A stretch of DNA of 64,000 nt from Fulvivirga marina (GCF_016775155.1 NZ_JAEUGD010000058.1:75733-139732); one strand, 5' to 3'. Positions 26,747 through 36,029 are shown, counted from the first letter of the stretch. The notes: generated from the letters alone by a model not told the origin. Program-made: numbers and translations.

Positions 26747-27631
26747 ATGGGGAAATATTCGATAAAGGAACTTGAAAAACTTTCAGGCATTAAAGCCCAC
26801 ACCATACGTATATGGGAAAAACGCTATAAAGTCATTACGCCTAAAAGGACTCCTACTAACATTCGTTATTATTCTGACGATGATCTGAAAAAGATACTTA
26901 ACATCTCTATTCTCAACAATCATGGGCACAAAATCTCAAAAATAGCATCTCTTTCGACCAGCGAGATGTACCAGAAGGTGGCAGAGCTTAGCAGCGAAGA
27001 GTCTGACTTCGAACTGCTTATAGATGAACTCACCATTTGCATGATAGAACTGGATGAAGGCAAATTCGACAAGCTTCTTTCAAGCTACATCGTAAGATTT
27101 GGTTTTGAGAAAACTATGATAGACATCATATATCCCTTTCTGGAAAAAATAGGCATTTTATGGCTTTCTGATAACATTTCTCCTATTCAGGAACATTTTA
27201 TCTCTAACCTTGTTAAACAAAAAGTAATAGTGGCCATTGATGGTCTCACTATAAATAGCCAAAAAGATGCAGAAAAAGTTGTCTTATTTCTCCCTGAAGA
27301 AGAATTACATGAGATCGCTCTGCTCTTTTTCAATTATTTACTAAAAAAAGCAGGATACAAAACCTTTTATTTAGGACAAGCCGTTCCTCTTAACGACCTG
27401 GAAAAGGTAGTCAGCGAGCTAAGACCAAAATACCTCATCACCTGCATCACTTACTATCCGAAAGGTGAAAGCCTCGAGGAATTTATTACCCTACTGTCGG
27501 AAAAATTCCACAATACTGAACTCTATATAACTGGCAAACCTGTTTTTGACCTTGGAGTTAAAAACACCAAAAACACTCATATTTTCCAAAACGCTAAGGA
27601 TTTGAGGAACATATTCAGGCTTCAGTCCTAA
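26747..27631 (+). CDS. MerR-family regulator with cobalamin-binding domain (CarH/LitR-like photoreceptor)
   Basis: 294 aa: MerR-type DNA-binding domain (about 3-70, YSIKELEKLSGIKAHTIRIWEKRY), then a helical B12-cap and a Rossmann-like B12 domain. The CarH signature W-x9-EH is present as Trp139, Glu149 and His150. The lower-ligand motif ExHxxG is present as ELHEIA with His188, with the final Gly replaced by Ala. In CarH, adenosylcobalamin in the dark holds a DNA-bound tetramer, and light breaks it to relieve repression. It heads the crt cluster, so light-induced carotenogenesis is the likely output. Function is inferred from motifs and context. Confidence 0.85.
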   Translation: MGKYSIKELEKLSGIKAHTIRIWEKRYKVITPKRTPTNIRYYSDDDLKKILNISILNNHGHKISKIASLSTSEMYQKVAELSSEESDFELLIDELTICMIELDEGKFDKLLSSYIVRFGFEKTMIDIIYPFLEKIGILWLSDNISPIQEHFISNLVKQKVIVAIDGLTINSQKDAEKVVLFLPEEELHEIALLFFNYLLKKAGYKTFYLGQAVPLNDLEKVVSELRPKYLITCITYYPKGESLEEFITLLSEKFHNTELYITGKPVFDLGVKNTKNTHIFQNAKDLRNIFRLQS

Positions 27632-27692
27632 GCGACATAATTCTAGCATGATTTTTCATCTATTCAGAATATCACCTGAAGCGTAAATGATA

Positions 27693-27724
27693 TTGTCTAA
27701 TCATCAAAAGTAAATATTAGACAA
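27693..27724. promoter_or_regulatory. Inverted repeat next to the carotenoid promoter, candidate regulator operator
   Basis: Perfect 9-bp arms TTGTCTAAT (27693-27701) and ATTAGACAA (27716-27724) with a 14-bp spacer. It ends 3 bp before the -33 TTG of the sigma-crt promoter. Position suits repression by the upstream CarH-like protein; binding is untested. Confidence 0.5.
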
Positions 27725-27727
27725 ACA

Positions 27728-27758
27728 TTGACAAAATCAGTTAATTAATTTATTTTTG
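27728..27758 (+). promoter_or_regulatory. Promoter of the ECF sigma-carotenoid operon
   Basis: TTG (27728-27730), 20-bp spacer, TATTTTTG (27751-27758) match the Bacteroidota primary-sigma consensus. The start of transcription would be near 27765, about 25 bp before the sigma-factor ATG. Confidence 0.6.
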
Positions 27759-27789
27759 TTTAACGTTTAATTAAAATTATTAAACAGAT

Positions 27790-28296
27790 ATGACTGCAAT
27801 AGAATTCAACCATAGAATTGCCTCCCTGAAAGACACCTTAGAATTATTTACCAGAAGATTCACAAAAGATCAAGAGGAGTCAGAAGACCTGATACAAGAC
27901 ACCGTACTCAAGGCCCTTACCTATCGAGATAAATTCAAGCAGAATACCAACCTCAAAGGTTGGCTATATACCATCATGAGAAACACCTTTATAAATAATT
28001 ACAGAAAAGCGCAACGTGCAAGAACCACTCATGATGATACCAAGGAACTATATTATCTTAATGTAGCTGACAGCCATACTTTTAACTCACCGGATTCATC
28101 ATATGAATATAAAGACATTGTTAACTGTATGAATGATGTTAAAAGTGATTTATTGATTCCTTTTAAAATGCATGTTGATGGGTATAAATATCATGAAATA
28201 GCAGACTCTCTGGAAATTCCGATTGGGACTGTAAAAAACAGGATATTCCATGCCCGAAAGGAAATACAAAAAAAACTAGTGGCTTATAGCACCTAA
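27790..28296 (+). CDS. RNA polymerase ECF sigma factor
   Basis: 168 aa with sigma region 2 (about 8-75, EDLIQDTVLKAL and GWLYTIMRNTFINNYRK) and region 4 (about 113-165, IPFKMHVDGYKYHEIADSLEIPIGTVKNRIFHARKEIQ). No anti-sigma gene is adjacent. The next gene, crtI, starts 1 bp after its stop, so it is co-transcribed with the carotenoid genes. Such sigma factors next to CarH/LitR-type regulators and crt genes occur in other bacteria as a light-response cascade; here it may amplify expression of the crt and photolyase genes (inference). Confidence 0.9.
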   Translation: MTAIEFNHRIASLKDTLELFTRRFTKDQEESEDLIQDTVLKALTYRDKFKQNTNLKGWLYTIMRNTFINNYRKAQRARTTHDDTKELYYLNVADSHTFNSPDSSYEYKDIVNCMNDVKSDLLIPFKMHVDGYKYHEIADSLEIPIGTVKNRIFHARKEIQKKLVAYST

Positions 28297-28297
28297 T

Positions 28298-29773
28298 ATG
28301 ACAAAAACGAATATTGCCATTATCGGAGCAGGTTTTGCGGGCATCTCTGCAGCCTGCTGTCTTGCAAAAGCAGGCTGTACCGTAACCGTTTACGAAAAAA
28401 ACGAATCTCCGGGAGGAAGGGCAAGAAAGTTTGAAGCTGATGGCTTTACTTTCGATATGGGACCAAGTTGGTATTGGATGCCAGATGTCTTCGAGAAGTT
28501 TTTTAACCGATTTGGTAAATCAACCTCTGACTATTATGACCTAATAAGATTAGACCCATCCTATAAAGTTCTTTTTGACCAAAATGATGTTGTAGATATT
28601 CCCACGGCTCCTGATGATATTTACGCCTTATTTGAAAAACTTGAACCAGGGAGCTCCAGGCAATTAAAATTATTTCTAAAGGAAGCCGCCTACAAATATG
28701 AAGTGGGTATCAATGATCTGGTCTATAAACCTGGCAGGTCTGTTAAGGAGTTTATCGATAAGCGCTTGCTTCTGGGGATATTCAAACTTCACGTCTTTCA
28801 ATCTATTGCCTCATACATCAGAAAACACTTCACAAACCCCAGACTTATCCAACTTCTGGAGTTCCCCATTCTCTTTTTGGGGGCTATGCCTTCTAAAACA
28901 CCTGCTTTATATAGCCTGATGAATTATGCAGATATTGCCTTGGGCACATGGTATCCTAAAGGCGGTATGTTTAAGATTGTTGAAGGTATGGTTTCCCTGG
29001 CAGAGTCTCTCGGAGTTGAATTCAAATACAATTCACCGGTTTCATCTATTGTTATGGAAGGCTCAAAAGCTAAAAGCCTTATTGTCAATAGTACTGAGTA
29101 TATACACGACTACATTATTGGTGGCGCGGATTATCATCATATAGAGCAAAATCTATTGCCCAAAAATTACCGTAAGTATGACGAAAAATACTGGAACAAG
29201 CGGGATATGGCTCCCTCCTCTTTGATATTTTATTTAGGGATCAACAAAAAGCTTAAAAACCTGCTTCACCATAACCTCTTCTTCGATGAAGAGTTTGAGC
29301 AACACGCCAAAGATATCTATGTAACCCCGAGATGGCCGCACAAACCTCTCTTTTACACCTGTATAGCATCAAAAACCGACAAAGGGTGTGCACCCGAAGG
29401 TATGGAAAATGTATTTATACTGATCCCGGTAGCTCCCGGGCTGGAGGATAATGATGAAGTAAGGGAGCGCTATTTTAATCTTACTATTTCACGAATGGAA
29501 AGTTTGACGGGAGAATCCATCAAGGAACATATAATATATAAAAGAAGCTATGCCCACAGCAACTTCATTGAAGACTATCATGCCTTCAAAGGAAATGCTT
29601 ACGGGCTGGCAAATACATTAAAGCAAACGGCCATATTGAAGCCGTCAATAAACAATCGAAAAGTACAGAACTTATTTTATACAGGACAGCTTACAGTACC
29701 CGGACCTGGAGTTCCTCCGTCTATTATTTCAGGACAGGTAGTAGCAAGTGAAATTATCAACCAATTACATTAA
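28298..29773 (+). CDS. crtI: Phytoene desaturase (CrtI)
   Basis: 491 aa. The N-terminal FAD Rossmann motif IGAGFAGISAACCLAKAG (about 8-25) is followed by EKNESPGGRARKFEADGF. The C-terminus carries the carotenoid-desaturase signature region FYTGQLTVPGPGVPPSI. It removes hydrogens from phytoene stepwise to give lycopene, at the membrane and with FAD. Four bp before crtB, in the usual crtI-crtB order. Confidence 0.95.
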   Translation: MTKTNIAIIGAGFAGISAACCLAKAGCTVTVYEKNESPGGRARKFEADGFTFDMGPSWYWMPDVFEKFFNRFGKSTSDYYDLIRLDPSYKVLFDQNDVVDIPTAPDDIYALFEKLEPGSSRQLKLFLKEAAYKYEVGINDLVYKPGRSVKEFIDKRLLLGIFKLHVFQSIASYIRKHFTNPRLIQLLEFPILFLGAMPSKTPALYSLMNYADIALGTWYPKGGMFKIVEGMVSLAESLGVEFKYNSPVSSIVMEGSKAKSLIVNSTEYIHDYIIGGADYHHIEQNLLPKNYRKYDEKYWNKRDMAPSSLIFYLGINKKLKNLLHHNLFFDEEFEQHAKDIYVTPRWPHKPLFYTCIASKTDKGCAPEGMENVFILIPVAPGLEDNDEVRERYFNLTISRMESLTGESIKEHIIYKRSYAHSNFIEDYHAFKGNAYGLANTLKQTAILKPSINNRKVQNLFYTGQLTVPGPGVPPSIISGQVVASEIINQLH

Positions 29774-29776
29774 CCT

Positions 29777-30613
29777 ATGAAAGAGCTCTATGATAAGGTT
29801 TCAACAAAGTGTAGTTATCTTGCAACTCAATCGTACAGTACTTCCTTTTCATTGGCTATTAAATGCCTTGACGCAAAGCTGCGCAACCCCATATGTGCGA
29901 TATATGGCTTTGTTAGGTTTGCAGATGAGATCGTAGATACTTTTCATGATTATGATAAACCGCAACTGCTGGACCGGTTTGAAAAGGACACCTACCTGGC
30001 CATTGAAGAAGGTATAAGCCTCAACCCTATTCTTAACAGCTTTCAATTTGCTGTCAACAAATATAATATTGACAGAGAGTTGATAGAGCAGTTTCTTTAC
30101 AGCATGCGTATGGACCTGGGCAAAACCACCCATAATAATGATAGTTTTAAAACATACATTCTGGGTTCTGCAGAAGTTGTTGGCCTTATGTGCTTAAAAG
30201 TATTTTGCGAAGGAGACAAAGCCGAGTATGACCGACTGAAACCCTACGCGATGAAACTAGGCTCTGCTTTTCAAAAGATTAACTTTCTACGAGATCTCCG
30301 TGATGACTATAAGCACATGGGACGGACCTATTTCCCCGGACTGAACATGGACCGTTTTGATGAACCAAGCAAAGCTGAAATAGAAAAAAGCATTGAAAGT
30401 GATTTTAAAATGGGCTTTAAAGGGATTAAACAATTGCCGCGGTCAGCCCGTTTTGGGGTTTATCTGGCTTATGTTTATTATTACACACTCTTTAATAAAA
30501 TTAGAAGAACACCTTCTTCTAATGTAATGGAAAAGCGGATCAGGATACCTAACCAGAAAAAGTTTTCCATACTTTTTTACTCGTATTTAAAACATAGACT
30601 TAATCTGATTTGA
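29777..30613 (+). CDS. crtB: Phytoene synthase (CrtB)
   Basis: 278 aa trans-isoprenyl diphosphate synthase. The first Asp-rich motif is DEIVD in FVRFADEIVDTF (about 48-59); the second is LRDLRDDYKHMGRTYFP (about 171-187). It joins two GGPP to phytoene with Mg2+. The GGPP synthase gene (crtE) is not in the window. Stop is 2 bp before the idi start, so translation is probably coupled. Confidence 0.95.
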   Translation: MKELYDKVSTKCSYLATQSYSTSFSLAIKCLDAKLRNPICAIYGFVRFADEIVDTFHDYDKPQLLDRFEKDTYLAIEEGISLNPILNSFQFAVNKYNIDRELIEQFLYSMRMDLGKTTHNNDSFKTYILGSAEVVGLMCLKVFCEGDKAEYDRLKPYAMKLGSAFQKINFLRDLRDDYKHMGRTYFPGLNMDRFDEPSKAEIEKSIESDFKMGFKGIKQLPRSARFGVYLAYVYYYTLFNKIRRTPSSNVMEKRIRIPNQKKFSILFYSYLKHRLNLI

Positions 30614-30615
30614 GC

Positions 30616-31137
30616 ATGGAAGAAGTTGTATTGGTAGACTCACAAGATCGAGAGATTGGTAGAATGGAAAAGCTTGAGGCCCACAAAAAAGGGCTTCTAC
30701 ATAGAGCGTTTTCAATACTCATATTCAACTCAAGGGGGGAATTACTTATTCATAAACGAGATGTCAATAAATACCATTCGGGTGGTCTGTGGACAAATAC
30801 TTGTTGCAGTCATCCCAGGCCTTCAGAACCCCTTCACGAGGCCGCAAAAAGAAGATTGATGGAGGAAATGGGTATAGACCTTCAACCAGAATATCTTTAC
30901 AAGTTCATATATAAAACCCCGCTGGATAACCAGCTTATTGAGCATGAGCTTGATCATATATTTACCGGCATATTCGATGGCAAACCTGTCATCAATAGAG
31001 ATGAAGTAGAAGACTGGAAATATATAGATCTGAAAAGCTTAAAAGCAGATATGGAAATCAACGCGGATAACTATACCCATTGGTTTAAAATAATCATTGA
31101 CAACATAACACCTCATATAAAACTGGAGGTGGCATAG
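30616..31137 (+). CDS. idi: Isopentenyl-diphosphate delta-isomerase, type 1
   Basis: 173 aa Nudix-fold enzyme. It has the type 1 residues TNTCCSHPRPSE (catalytic Cys and metal His, about 57-68) and the Nudix helix RRLMEEMGI, and a Glu-rich EHELDHIF. It interconverts IPP and DMAPP, supplying the carotenoid route. The start is taken at the ATG at 30616, two codons after a TTG that overlaps the crtB stop. Confidence 0.94.
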   Translation: MEEVVLVDSQDREIGRMEKLEAHKKGLLHRAFSILIFNSRGELLIHKRDVNKYHSGGLWTNTCCSHPRPSEPLHEAAKRRLMEEMGIDLQPEYLYKFIYKTPLDNQLIEHELDHIFTGIFDGKPVINRDEVEDWKYIDLKSLKADMEINADNYTHWFKIIIDNITPHIKLEVA

Positions 31138-31219
31138 GAATCGGGACATTAGGATGTTCTCATTTTTTACACAAGACGCGGAGCCCATTAGAGTGAGATT
31201 GATAACAAAGTAGTTTAAA

Positions 31220-32521
31220 ATGGATTCGATAAACATCTTTTGGTTCAGAAGAGATTTACGGCTGGATGACAACATGGGGCTGTACCATGCATTAATTGAT
31301 GACCAGCCTGTACTCCCTCTGTTTATTTTTGACACCAATATTCTCAACCAACTGGAAGACAGGCATGATCCTCGCGTATCGTTTATTCATCAGCAAATCA
31401 TATCTATAAATAACCTGCTCAAAAGCAAAGGCAGCTCACTTTTGGTGAAATATGGCGCACCTATCGAAATTTGGAAAAAACTGATCCAGGAATACCAGAT
31501 CACCAAGGTTTACACCAACCATGACTATGAACCCTACGCTCTTGACAGGGATAAAAAAGTGGCTTCTTTATTCAACGGGCATGGCATAACATTCAACACT
31601 TATAAAGATCAAGTGCTACTTGAGAAAAATGAAGTACTGAAAGAAAATGGCGACCCTTATGTGGTATTTACTCCTTATAGCAGGCAGTGGCACAACACTA
31701 TTTCAGACAAAAATTATGACCCGGTGCCATCTGCCCTGCTTTTTAAGAACTTTATCAAAAAAAGATTTAACGAGCCTCTTAGCCTCGAACAAATAGACTT
31801 TAAGCCTACAAGAATAGAAATTCCACCTGCTAGCTTAGCTGATACTACCCTAAAACATTATGAAGAGCATCGGGATTTTCCTTCTATGGATGGCACATCG
31901 CGCTTGGGCGTTCACCTGCGTTTTGGTACGGTTAGTATAAGAAAGATTGCAAATGATGCCAGAAAAAAGAGTAAGGTTTTCCTCAATGAACTCATCTGGC
32001 GAGAGTTTTATCAGATGATACTCTGGCATTTTCCAAGAGTTGTGGTTGAGAATTTTCAAACGAAATATAATAAGCTCAACTGGCGCAATAACGAAAAGGA
32101 GTTTGAAGCCTGGTGCAACGGTCAAACGGGCTACCCCATTGTAGATGCCGGAATGCGCGAGCTTAACACCACAGGACACATGCATAACCGGGTACGAATG
32201 ATCGTAGCCAGCTTTCTTACTAAGCACTTGCTAATAGACTGGCGTTGGGGAGAGGCTTATTTTGCGAAAAAGTTATTAGACTATGAACTGGCTTCCAACA
32301 ATGGGGGCTGGCAATGGGCTGCCGGTACTGGTGTAGATGCGGCACCATATTTCAGAGTATTTAACCCTGAATTGCAAACCAAAAGATTTGATCCTGAACT
32401 GAAATACATCAGACAATGGGTACCTGAATTTCAAGAGCTTAACTACCCAAGACCTATTGTCGAGCATAAGCAAGCTCGAGAAAGGGCTATCCAAACCTAC
32501 AAAGAGGCTTTAGACTCATGA
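31220..32521 (+). CDS. phrB: Cryptochrome/photolyase family protein, class I CPD photolyase-like
   Basis: 433 aa. The N-terminal antenna domain starts NIFWFRRDLRLDDN. The C-terminal FAD domain has GYPIVDAGMREL, HNRVRMIVASFL, LLIDWRWGE and NNGGWQWAAGTGVDAAPYF, where the Asn and Trp fit the flavin site and the electron-transfer chain of CPD photolyases. Predicted role: light-driven reversal of cyclobutane pyrimidine dimers. Its stop overlaps the next ATG by 4 bp. An 82-bp gap separates it from idi. A signalling cryptochrome cannot be excluded. Confidence 0.92.
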   Translation: MDSINIFWFRRDLRLDDNMGLYHALIDDQPVLPLFIFDTNILNQLEDRHDPRVSFIHQQIISINNLLKSKGSSLLVKYGAPIEIWKKLIQEYQITKVYTNHDYEPYALDRDKKVASLFNGHGITFNTYKDQVLLEKNEVLKENGDPYVVFTPYSRQWHNTISDKNYDPVPSALLFKNFIKKRFNEPLSLEQIDFKPTRIEIPPASLADTTLKHYEEHRDFPSMDGTSRLGVHLRFGTVSIRKIANDARKKSKVFLNELIWREFYQMILWHFPRVVVENFQTKYNKLNWRNNEKEFEAWCNGQTGYPIVDAGMRELNTTGHMHNRVRMIVASFLTKHLLIDWRWGEAYFAKKLLDYELASNNGGWQWAAGTGVDAAPYFRVFNPELQTKRFDPELKYIRQWVPEFQELNYPRPIVEHKQARERAIQTYKEALDS

Positions 32522-33963
32522 AAATTCTTCTCACAGGTTCAACGGGGTATATTGGAAGGCGGCTACTCCCTGTATTAGTAGACGAAGGTCATCATGTTGT
32601 ATGTCTCGTCCGCGATAAGCGCAGGTTTGACTGGGAAGATTTTGATGAAGAATTCCTGAAACAGGTAACCGTTATAGAGGCGGATCTTGAAAAAAAGGAA
32701 ACACTATACGATCTACCCAAGGATATTGATATTGCCTACTACATGGTACATTCCATGAGTAGTTCCTATGCTGGTTTTTCCGTAGCGGAAAGAAATACCG
32801 CACTAAACTTTGCGACATACCTCAAGGGTACTTCAGCCCGACAGATCATCTATCTTAGTGGTATAGTCAATGACGATAAGCTTTCAGAACACCTGAGTTC
32901 CAGAAAAAATGTAGAAGGTTTCCTTAAAACTTCAGAAAAGCCATTGACTGTTTTAAGGGCTGCAATTATTATAGGTTCGGGAAGTGCTTCCTTTGAGATC
33001 ATCAGGGATCTGGTGGAGAAACTGCCCATTATGATAGCTCCTAAATGGCTTAAAACTAAATGTCAACCCATCAGCATCCGTAATGTAATCCAGTATTTGA
33101 CTGGAGTTCTTGATAACAAAAAAACTTATGACCGGGTATATGATATTGGGGGACCGGACATATTATCCTACAAGCAAATGCTCATGGAATATGCCACTGT
33201 AAGAAAACTGAAAAGGCTCATTATTACAGTACCTGTACTTTCTCCCAAGCTATCATCTTTATGGCTATATTTTGTTACGTCCACTTCCTATCCACTGGCC
33301 AGAAATCTGGTAGATAGTATGCGTCATGATGTGGTAGCCAAACTTGGCAATATAGATGAGCATGTGCATATCAAAAAATACTCCTACCATGAAGCACTGG
33401 AGATGGCTTTCAGCAGAATCAGCCAAAAGAATGTTGTTTCCAGCTGGAAGGATGCCATTGCCAATGAGGGAATGAACCATAGTTTCAGGAATTTCATTGA
33501 AGTACCACGACACGGGTGTTTTAACGATATCAGGACAGTTGAATTCGATGCAGATATCCAGAAAGTGAGAAAAAAGCTCTGGGCTATTGGAGGAATCAAT
33601 GGCTGGTATTATGGGAACTTCCTTTGGGAAATTCGCGGCTTTCTGGACAAAGCGGTTGGTGGTGTAGGCCTAAGACGAGGCCGAAGGAGTCCCACTGACC
33701 TAAAGGCTGGTGATGCTCTTGATTTTTGGCGTGTACTGCTAGCCAGCGAAAAGGATCGCAAGCTTTTGCTATATGCAGAAATGAAGCTTCCCGGAGAGGC
33801 ATGGCTGGAGTTTCATATCAAAGAGACTGAAGGAAAAAAGCTATTGACGCAAAAAGCTACTTTCAGACCTTTGGGCATTTGGGGACGCATTTACTGGTAT
33901 TGTGTATTGCCTTTTCATTTTCTCATTTTCCCGGGTATGGCCTCCAGGATTGTGAAAGTTTAG
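32518..33963 (+). CDS. NAD(P)-binding SDR protein with DUF2867 domain
   Basis: 481 aa. An atypical SDR domain (about 1-300) begins with the dinucleotide motif LTGSTGYIGRRLLPVL. It is followed by a DUF2867 domain (about 340-475; NGWYYGNFLWEIRGFLDKAVGG, then hydrophobic FHFLIFPGMA at the end). These proteins are common in light-induced carotenoid/photolyase clusters, but the reaction is not known to me. It overlaps the photolyase gene by 4 bp, so co-translation is likely. Membrane association through the C-terminal hydrophobic stretch is possible. Confidence 0.87.
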   Translation: MKILLTGSTGYIGRRLLPVLVDEGHHVVCLVRDKRRFDWEDFDEEFLKQVTVIEADLEKKETLYDLPKDIDIAYYMVHSMSSSYAGFSVAERNTALNFATYLKGTSARQIIYLSGIVNDDKLSEHLSSRKNVEGFLKTSEKPLTVLRAAIIIGSGSASFEIIRDLVEKLPIMIAPKWLKTKCQPISIRNVIQYLTGVLDNKKTYDRVYDIGGPDILSYKQMLMEYATVRKLKRLIITVPVLSPKLSSLWLYFVTSTSYPLARNLVDSMRHDVVAKLGNIDEHVHIKKYSYHEALEMAFSRISQKNVVSSWKDAIANEGMNHSFRNFIEVPRHGCFNDIRTVEFDADIQKVRKKLWAIGGINGWYYGNFLWEIRGFLDKAVGGVGLRRGRRSPTDLKAGDALDFWRVLLASEKDRKLLLYAEMKLPGEAWLEFHIKETEGKKLLTQKATFRPLGIWGRIYWYCVLPFHFLIFPGMASRIVKV

Positions 33964-33989
33964 CGAAGTGGATAATTGAAAAAAGACAT

Positions 33990-34466
33990 ATGAAAATATA
34001 TAACCTCAAAAGAACCCAGTATTTACCAATCTCCTTATCTGAGGCATGGAAGTTCTTTTCGACTCCCAAGAACTTAAAGGAAATAACCCCAGAGCGTATG
34101 GGGTTCAGAATACGATATTCTTCGGGGAATGAAAGAATGTACCCCGGGCAGATCATTTGTTACAAGGTGAACATTTTACCAGCTATGCAGGTTGACTGGG
34201 TAACGGAGATTACACATGTTAGGGAACCATACTACTTTGTTGATGAGCAAAGATTCGGTCCCTATGCTCTTTGGCATCATCAGCACCATTTCAGGGAAGT
34301 CAAGGATGGTGTAGAAATGATAGATGAAGTGAACTACGCCATCCCTTTTGGTATTATTGGCAGGTTGGCCAATAGCATCTTTGTTGGAAAAGAGGTAAAA
34401 GCTATCTTTGATTACAGGCACAAAGTGCTACAAAACTACTTTCAAAACAGGGCCGTAATCGTTTAA
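33990..34466 (+). CDS. SRPBCC-family ligand-binding protein
   Basis: 158 aa of START/Bet v1-like fold: RTQYLPISLSEAWKFFSTPKN at the start, WVTEITHVREPYYFVDEQRFGPYALWHHQHHF in the middle. The family binds hydrophobic ligands in a deep cavity. The ATG at 33990 gives the family N-terminus; the longer frame from 33879 would lie inside the preceding gene. It sits between the SDR and crtZ, so a lipid or carotenoid-related ligand is possible but unproved. Confidence 0.85.
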   Translation: MKIYNLKRTQYLPISLSEAWKFFSTPKNLKEITPERMGFRIRYSSGNERMYPGQIICYKVNILPAMQVDWVTEITHVREPYYFVDEQRFGPYALWHHQHHFREVKDGVEMIDEVNYAIPFGIIGRLANSIFVGKEVKAIFDYRHKVLQNYFQNRAVIV

Positions 34467-34479
34467 ATAAGGTGGAAAT

Positions 34480-34947
34480 ATGGAAATATCAACAATTCTA
34501 ATTTGCGCATCGATCGTTATTGCCACTTTCCTGTTTATGGAGTTTGTGGCATGGTTTACTCATAAATATATTATGCATGGCTTTTTATGGGTCTGGCATC
34601 AGTCGCATCACAAAAAACATAAGCATAAGCTGGAAAAGAACGATCTTTTCGCCGTTGTCTTTAGTCTGCCAAGCATCAGCCTGATTTACTACTCCACCCT
34701 GATTTACTACTCCCCTTACTTGCTTTCAGCAGGAATAGGAATATTTGGCTATGGTGCATTCTATTTTGTTTTTCACGATGTGATAGTCCATCAACGCATC
34801 AAATGGCGCCCTAAAAAAAGGAGCAAATACCTAAATCGCATGATCAATGCCCACTATATTCATCACAAAAAGCACTCAAAAGAAGGTTGTGAAGCCTTCG
34901 GTTTCCTTTATGCTCCTAAAAAATATAAAATTCAAAAAATCAAATAG
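34480..34947 (+). CDS. crtZ: Beta-carotene hydroxylase (CrtZ)
   Basis: 155 aa membrane di-iron hydroxylase. The His clusters are HKYIMH (28-33), HQSHHKKH (about 40-47), FHDVIVHQ and HYIHHKKHS (about 125-133). About four transmembrane helices. It hydroxylates beta-ionone rings at C3 and C3', giving zeaxanthin from beta-carotene. Starts 13 bp after the SRPBCC gene. Confidence 0.93.
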   Translation: MEISTILICASIVIATFLFMEFVAWFTHKYIMHGFLWVWHQSHHKKHKHKLEKNDLFAVVFSLPSISLIYYSTLIYYSPYLLSAGIGIFGYGAFYFVFHDVIVHQRIKWRPKKRSKYLNRMINAHYIHHKKHSKEGCEAFGFLYAPKKYKIQKIK

Positions 34948-35000
34948 TTATAAACTATCGGTTATATTTTTAGAAGCATGCTTTTTAAACTGCCATAGCA

Positions 35001-35693
35001 ATGGATTCTCATTACCTATACCTTTTACTTAATTCGCTGGCCATAGCAGTACCACTAGCTTTTAGTTTTTACCCTAGGGCCAACTTTTCAAAAAAATGGC
35101 AATACCTCATGCCTGCTATAGCTGTACCGGGAACAATTTTTATTCTTTGGGATGTATATTTTACTAAGTGGGGTATATGGGGCTTTAATGAAACATATCT
35201 GACAGGGGTCGATATCGCTAATCTTCCAGTAGAAGAGTGGTTATTCTTTATCTGTATCCCCTACGCCTGCGTATTTACATACTTCAGTTTTAAATACCTT
35301 TTTAAGCATGATTACTTGGGTAAATATGCGTCATCCATCACCTGGGCACTTATTGTCATGTCCTTTTTGATAGCCGTAATCAATGTCGATCGTGCATATA
35401 CCTCTGCTACATTTTTTGCACTATGTGCCTTTTTATTAGTACATGTCTTTATTCTTAAGTCTGCATATCTTGGCAGATTCTATTTCAGTTTTATATTCAT
35501 ACTCATCCCCTTTTTCCTTATCAACGGTATACTAACCGGATCATTTATTGAAGATCAGGTAGTTTGGTATAACAACAGCGAAAATTTAGGCATCCGAATG
35601 GGTACTATTCCGGTTGAAGATACTTTTTATGGGATGCTACTACTTTTGATGAACGTAACGTTATTTGAAGAATTAGAAAACAAACCCAGGTAA
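35001..35693 (+). CDS. crtY: Lycopene beta-cyclase, fused CrtYcd type
   Basis: 230 aa with about seven transmembrane segments and two halves. Each half has a motif of the heterodimeric cyclases: LPVEEWLFFICIPY (about 71-84) and IPVEDTFYGMLLLLMN (about 203-218). Actinobacterial CrtYc and CrtYd are separate; the fused form is typical of Bacteroidota and archaea. It closes the ends of lycopene to give beta-carotene. Last gene of the crt operon; no clear terminator follows. Confidence 0.93.
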   Translation: MDSHYLYLLLNSLAIAVPLAFSFYPRANFSKKWQYLMPAIAVPGTIFILWDVYFTKWGIWGFNETYLTGVDIANLPVEEWLFFICIPYACVFTYFSFKYLFKHDYLGKYASSITWALIVMSFLIAVINVDRAYTSATFFALCAFLLVHVFILKSAYLGRFYFSFIFILIPFFLINGILTGSFIEDQVVWYNNSENLGIRMGTIPVEDTFYGMLLLLMNVTLFEELENKPR

Positions 35694-36029
35694 TACAAAC
35701 TTACTCATTCCTCAGTGTATCCACAGCGATCATCATATCTGCTCCGGTGGAGTAAATAACCAATAGTGATCAAAAAAGCAACAATGCTGCTAACAAAACA
35801 GCAAACAGACCTATAGTCACTTTGCATTAAAATCAGTAAGCTATACTAAGCTATTATATTGTTCTGTCAGCCTCATCCTAAAGAGCTACAAGAACAAACT
35901 TGATAGATATTATTTCTGATGAATTTTATAGATACCATAGTCCAAGATCAGGCTTTTGGCAGAGTACTTGGTAACCTAACTAACATTAGTTTATTTTGGT
36001 TATATTTGATGCTTAAAAAAATTATATAA
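35694..36029. other. Intergenic region before fabH
   Basis: About 336 bp with no intact gene. Apart from the possible remnant at 35701-35797, it holds a -7-like TATATTTG at 36001-36008, 22 bp before the fabH ATG, without a clear -33 partner. Confidence 0.5.
35701..35797 (-). pseudogene. Possible decayed tail of an FtsX/MacB-type permease gene
   Basis: On the minus strand, a frame ending in TAA (35701-35703) reads GADMMIAVDTLRNE before the stop, with an upstream hydrophobic run broken by a stop codon. This resembles the usual C-terminal NPVxSLRxE tail of MacB/FtsX permeases. Only about 30 codons are present. A remnant is possible, but chance is not excluded. Confidence 0.2.

Noticed and set aside
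26747-35693. Ketocarotenoid or flexirubin production
   Set aside because: No crtW ketolase or aryl polyene genes are seen; the listed genes stop at zeaxanthin.
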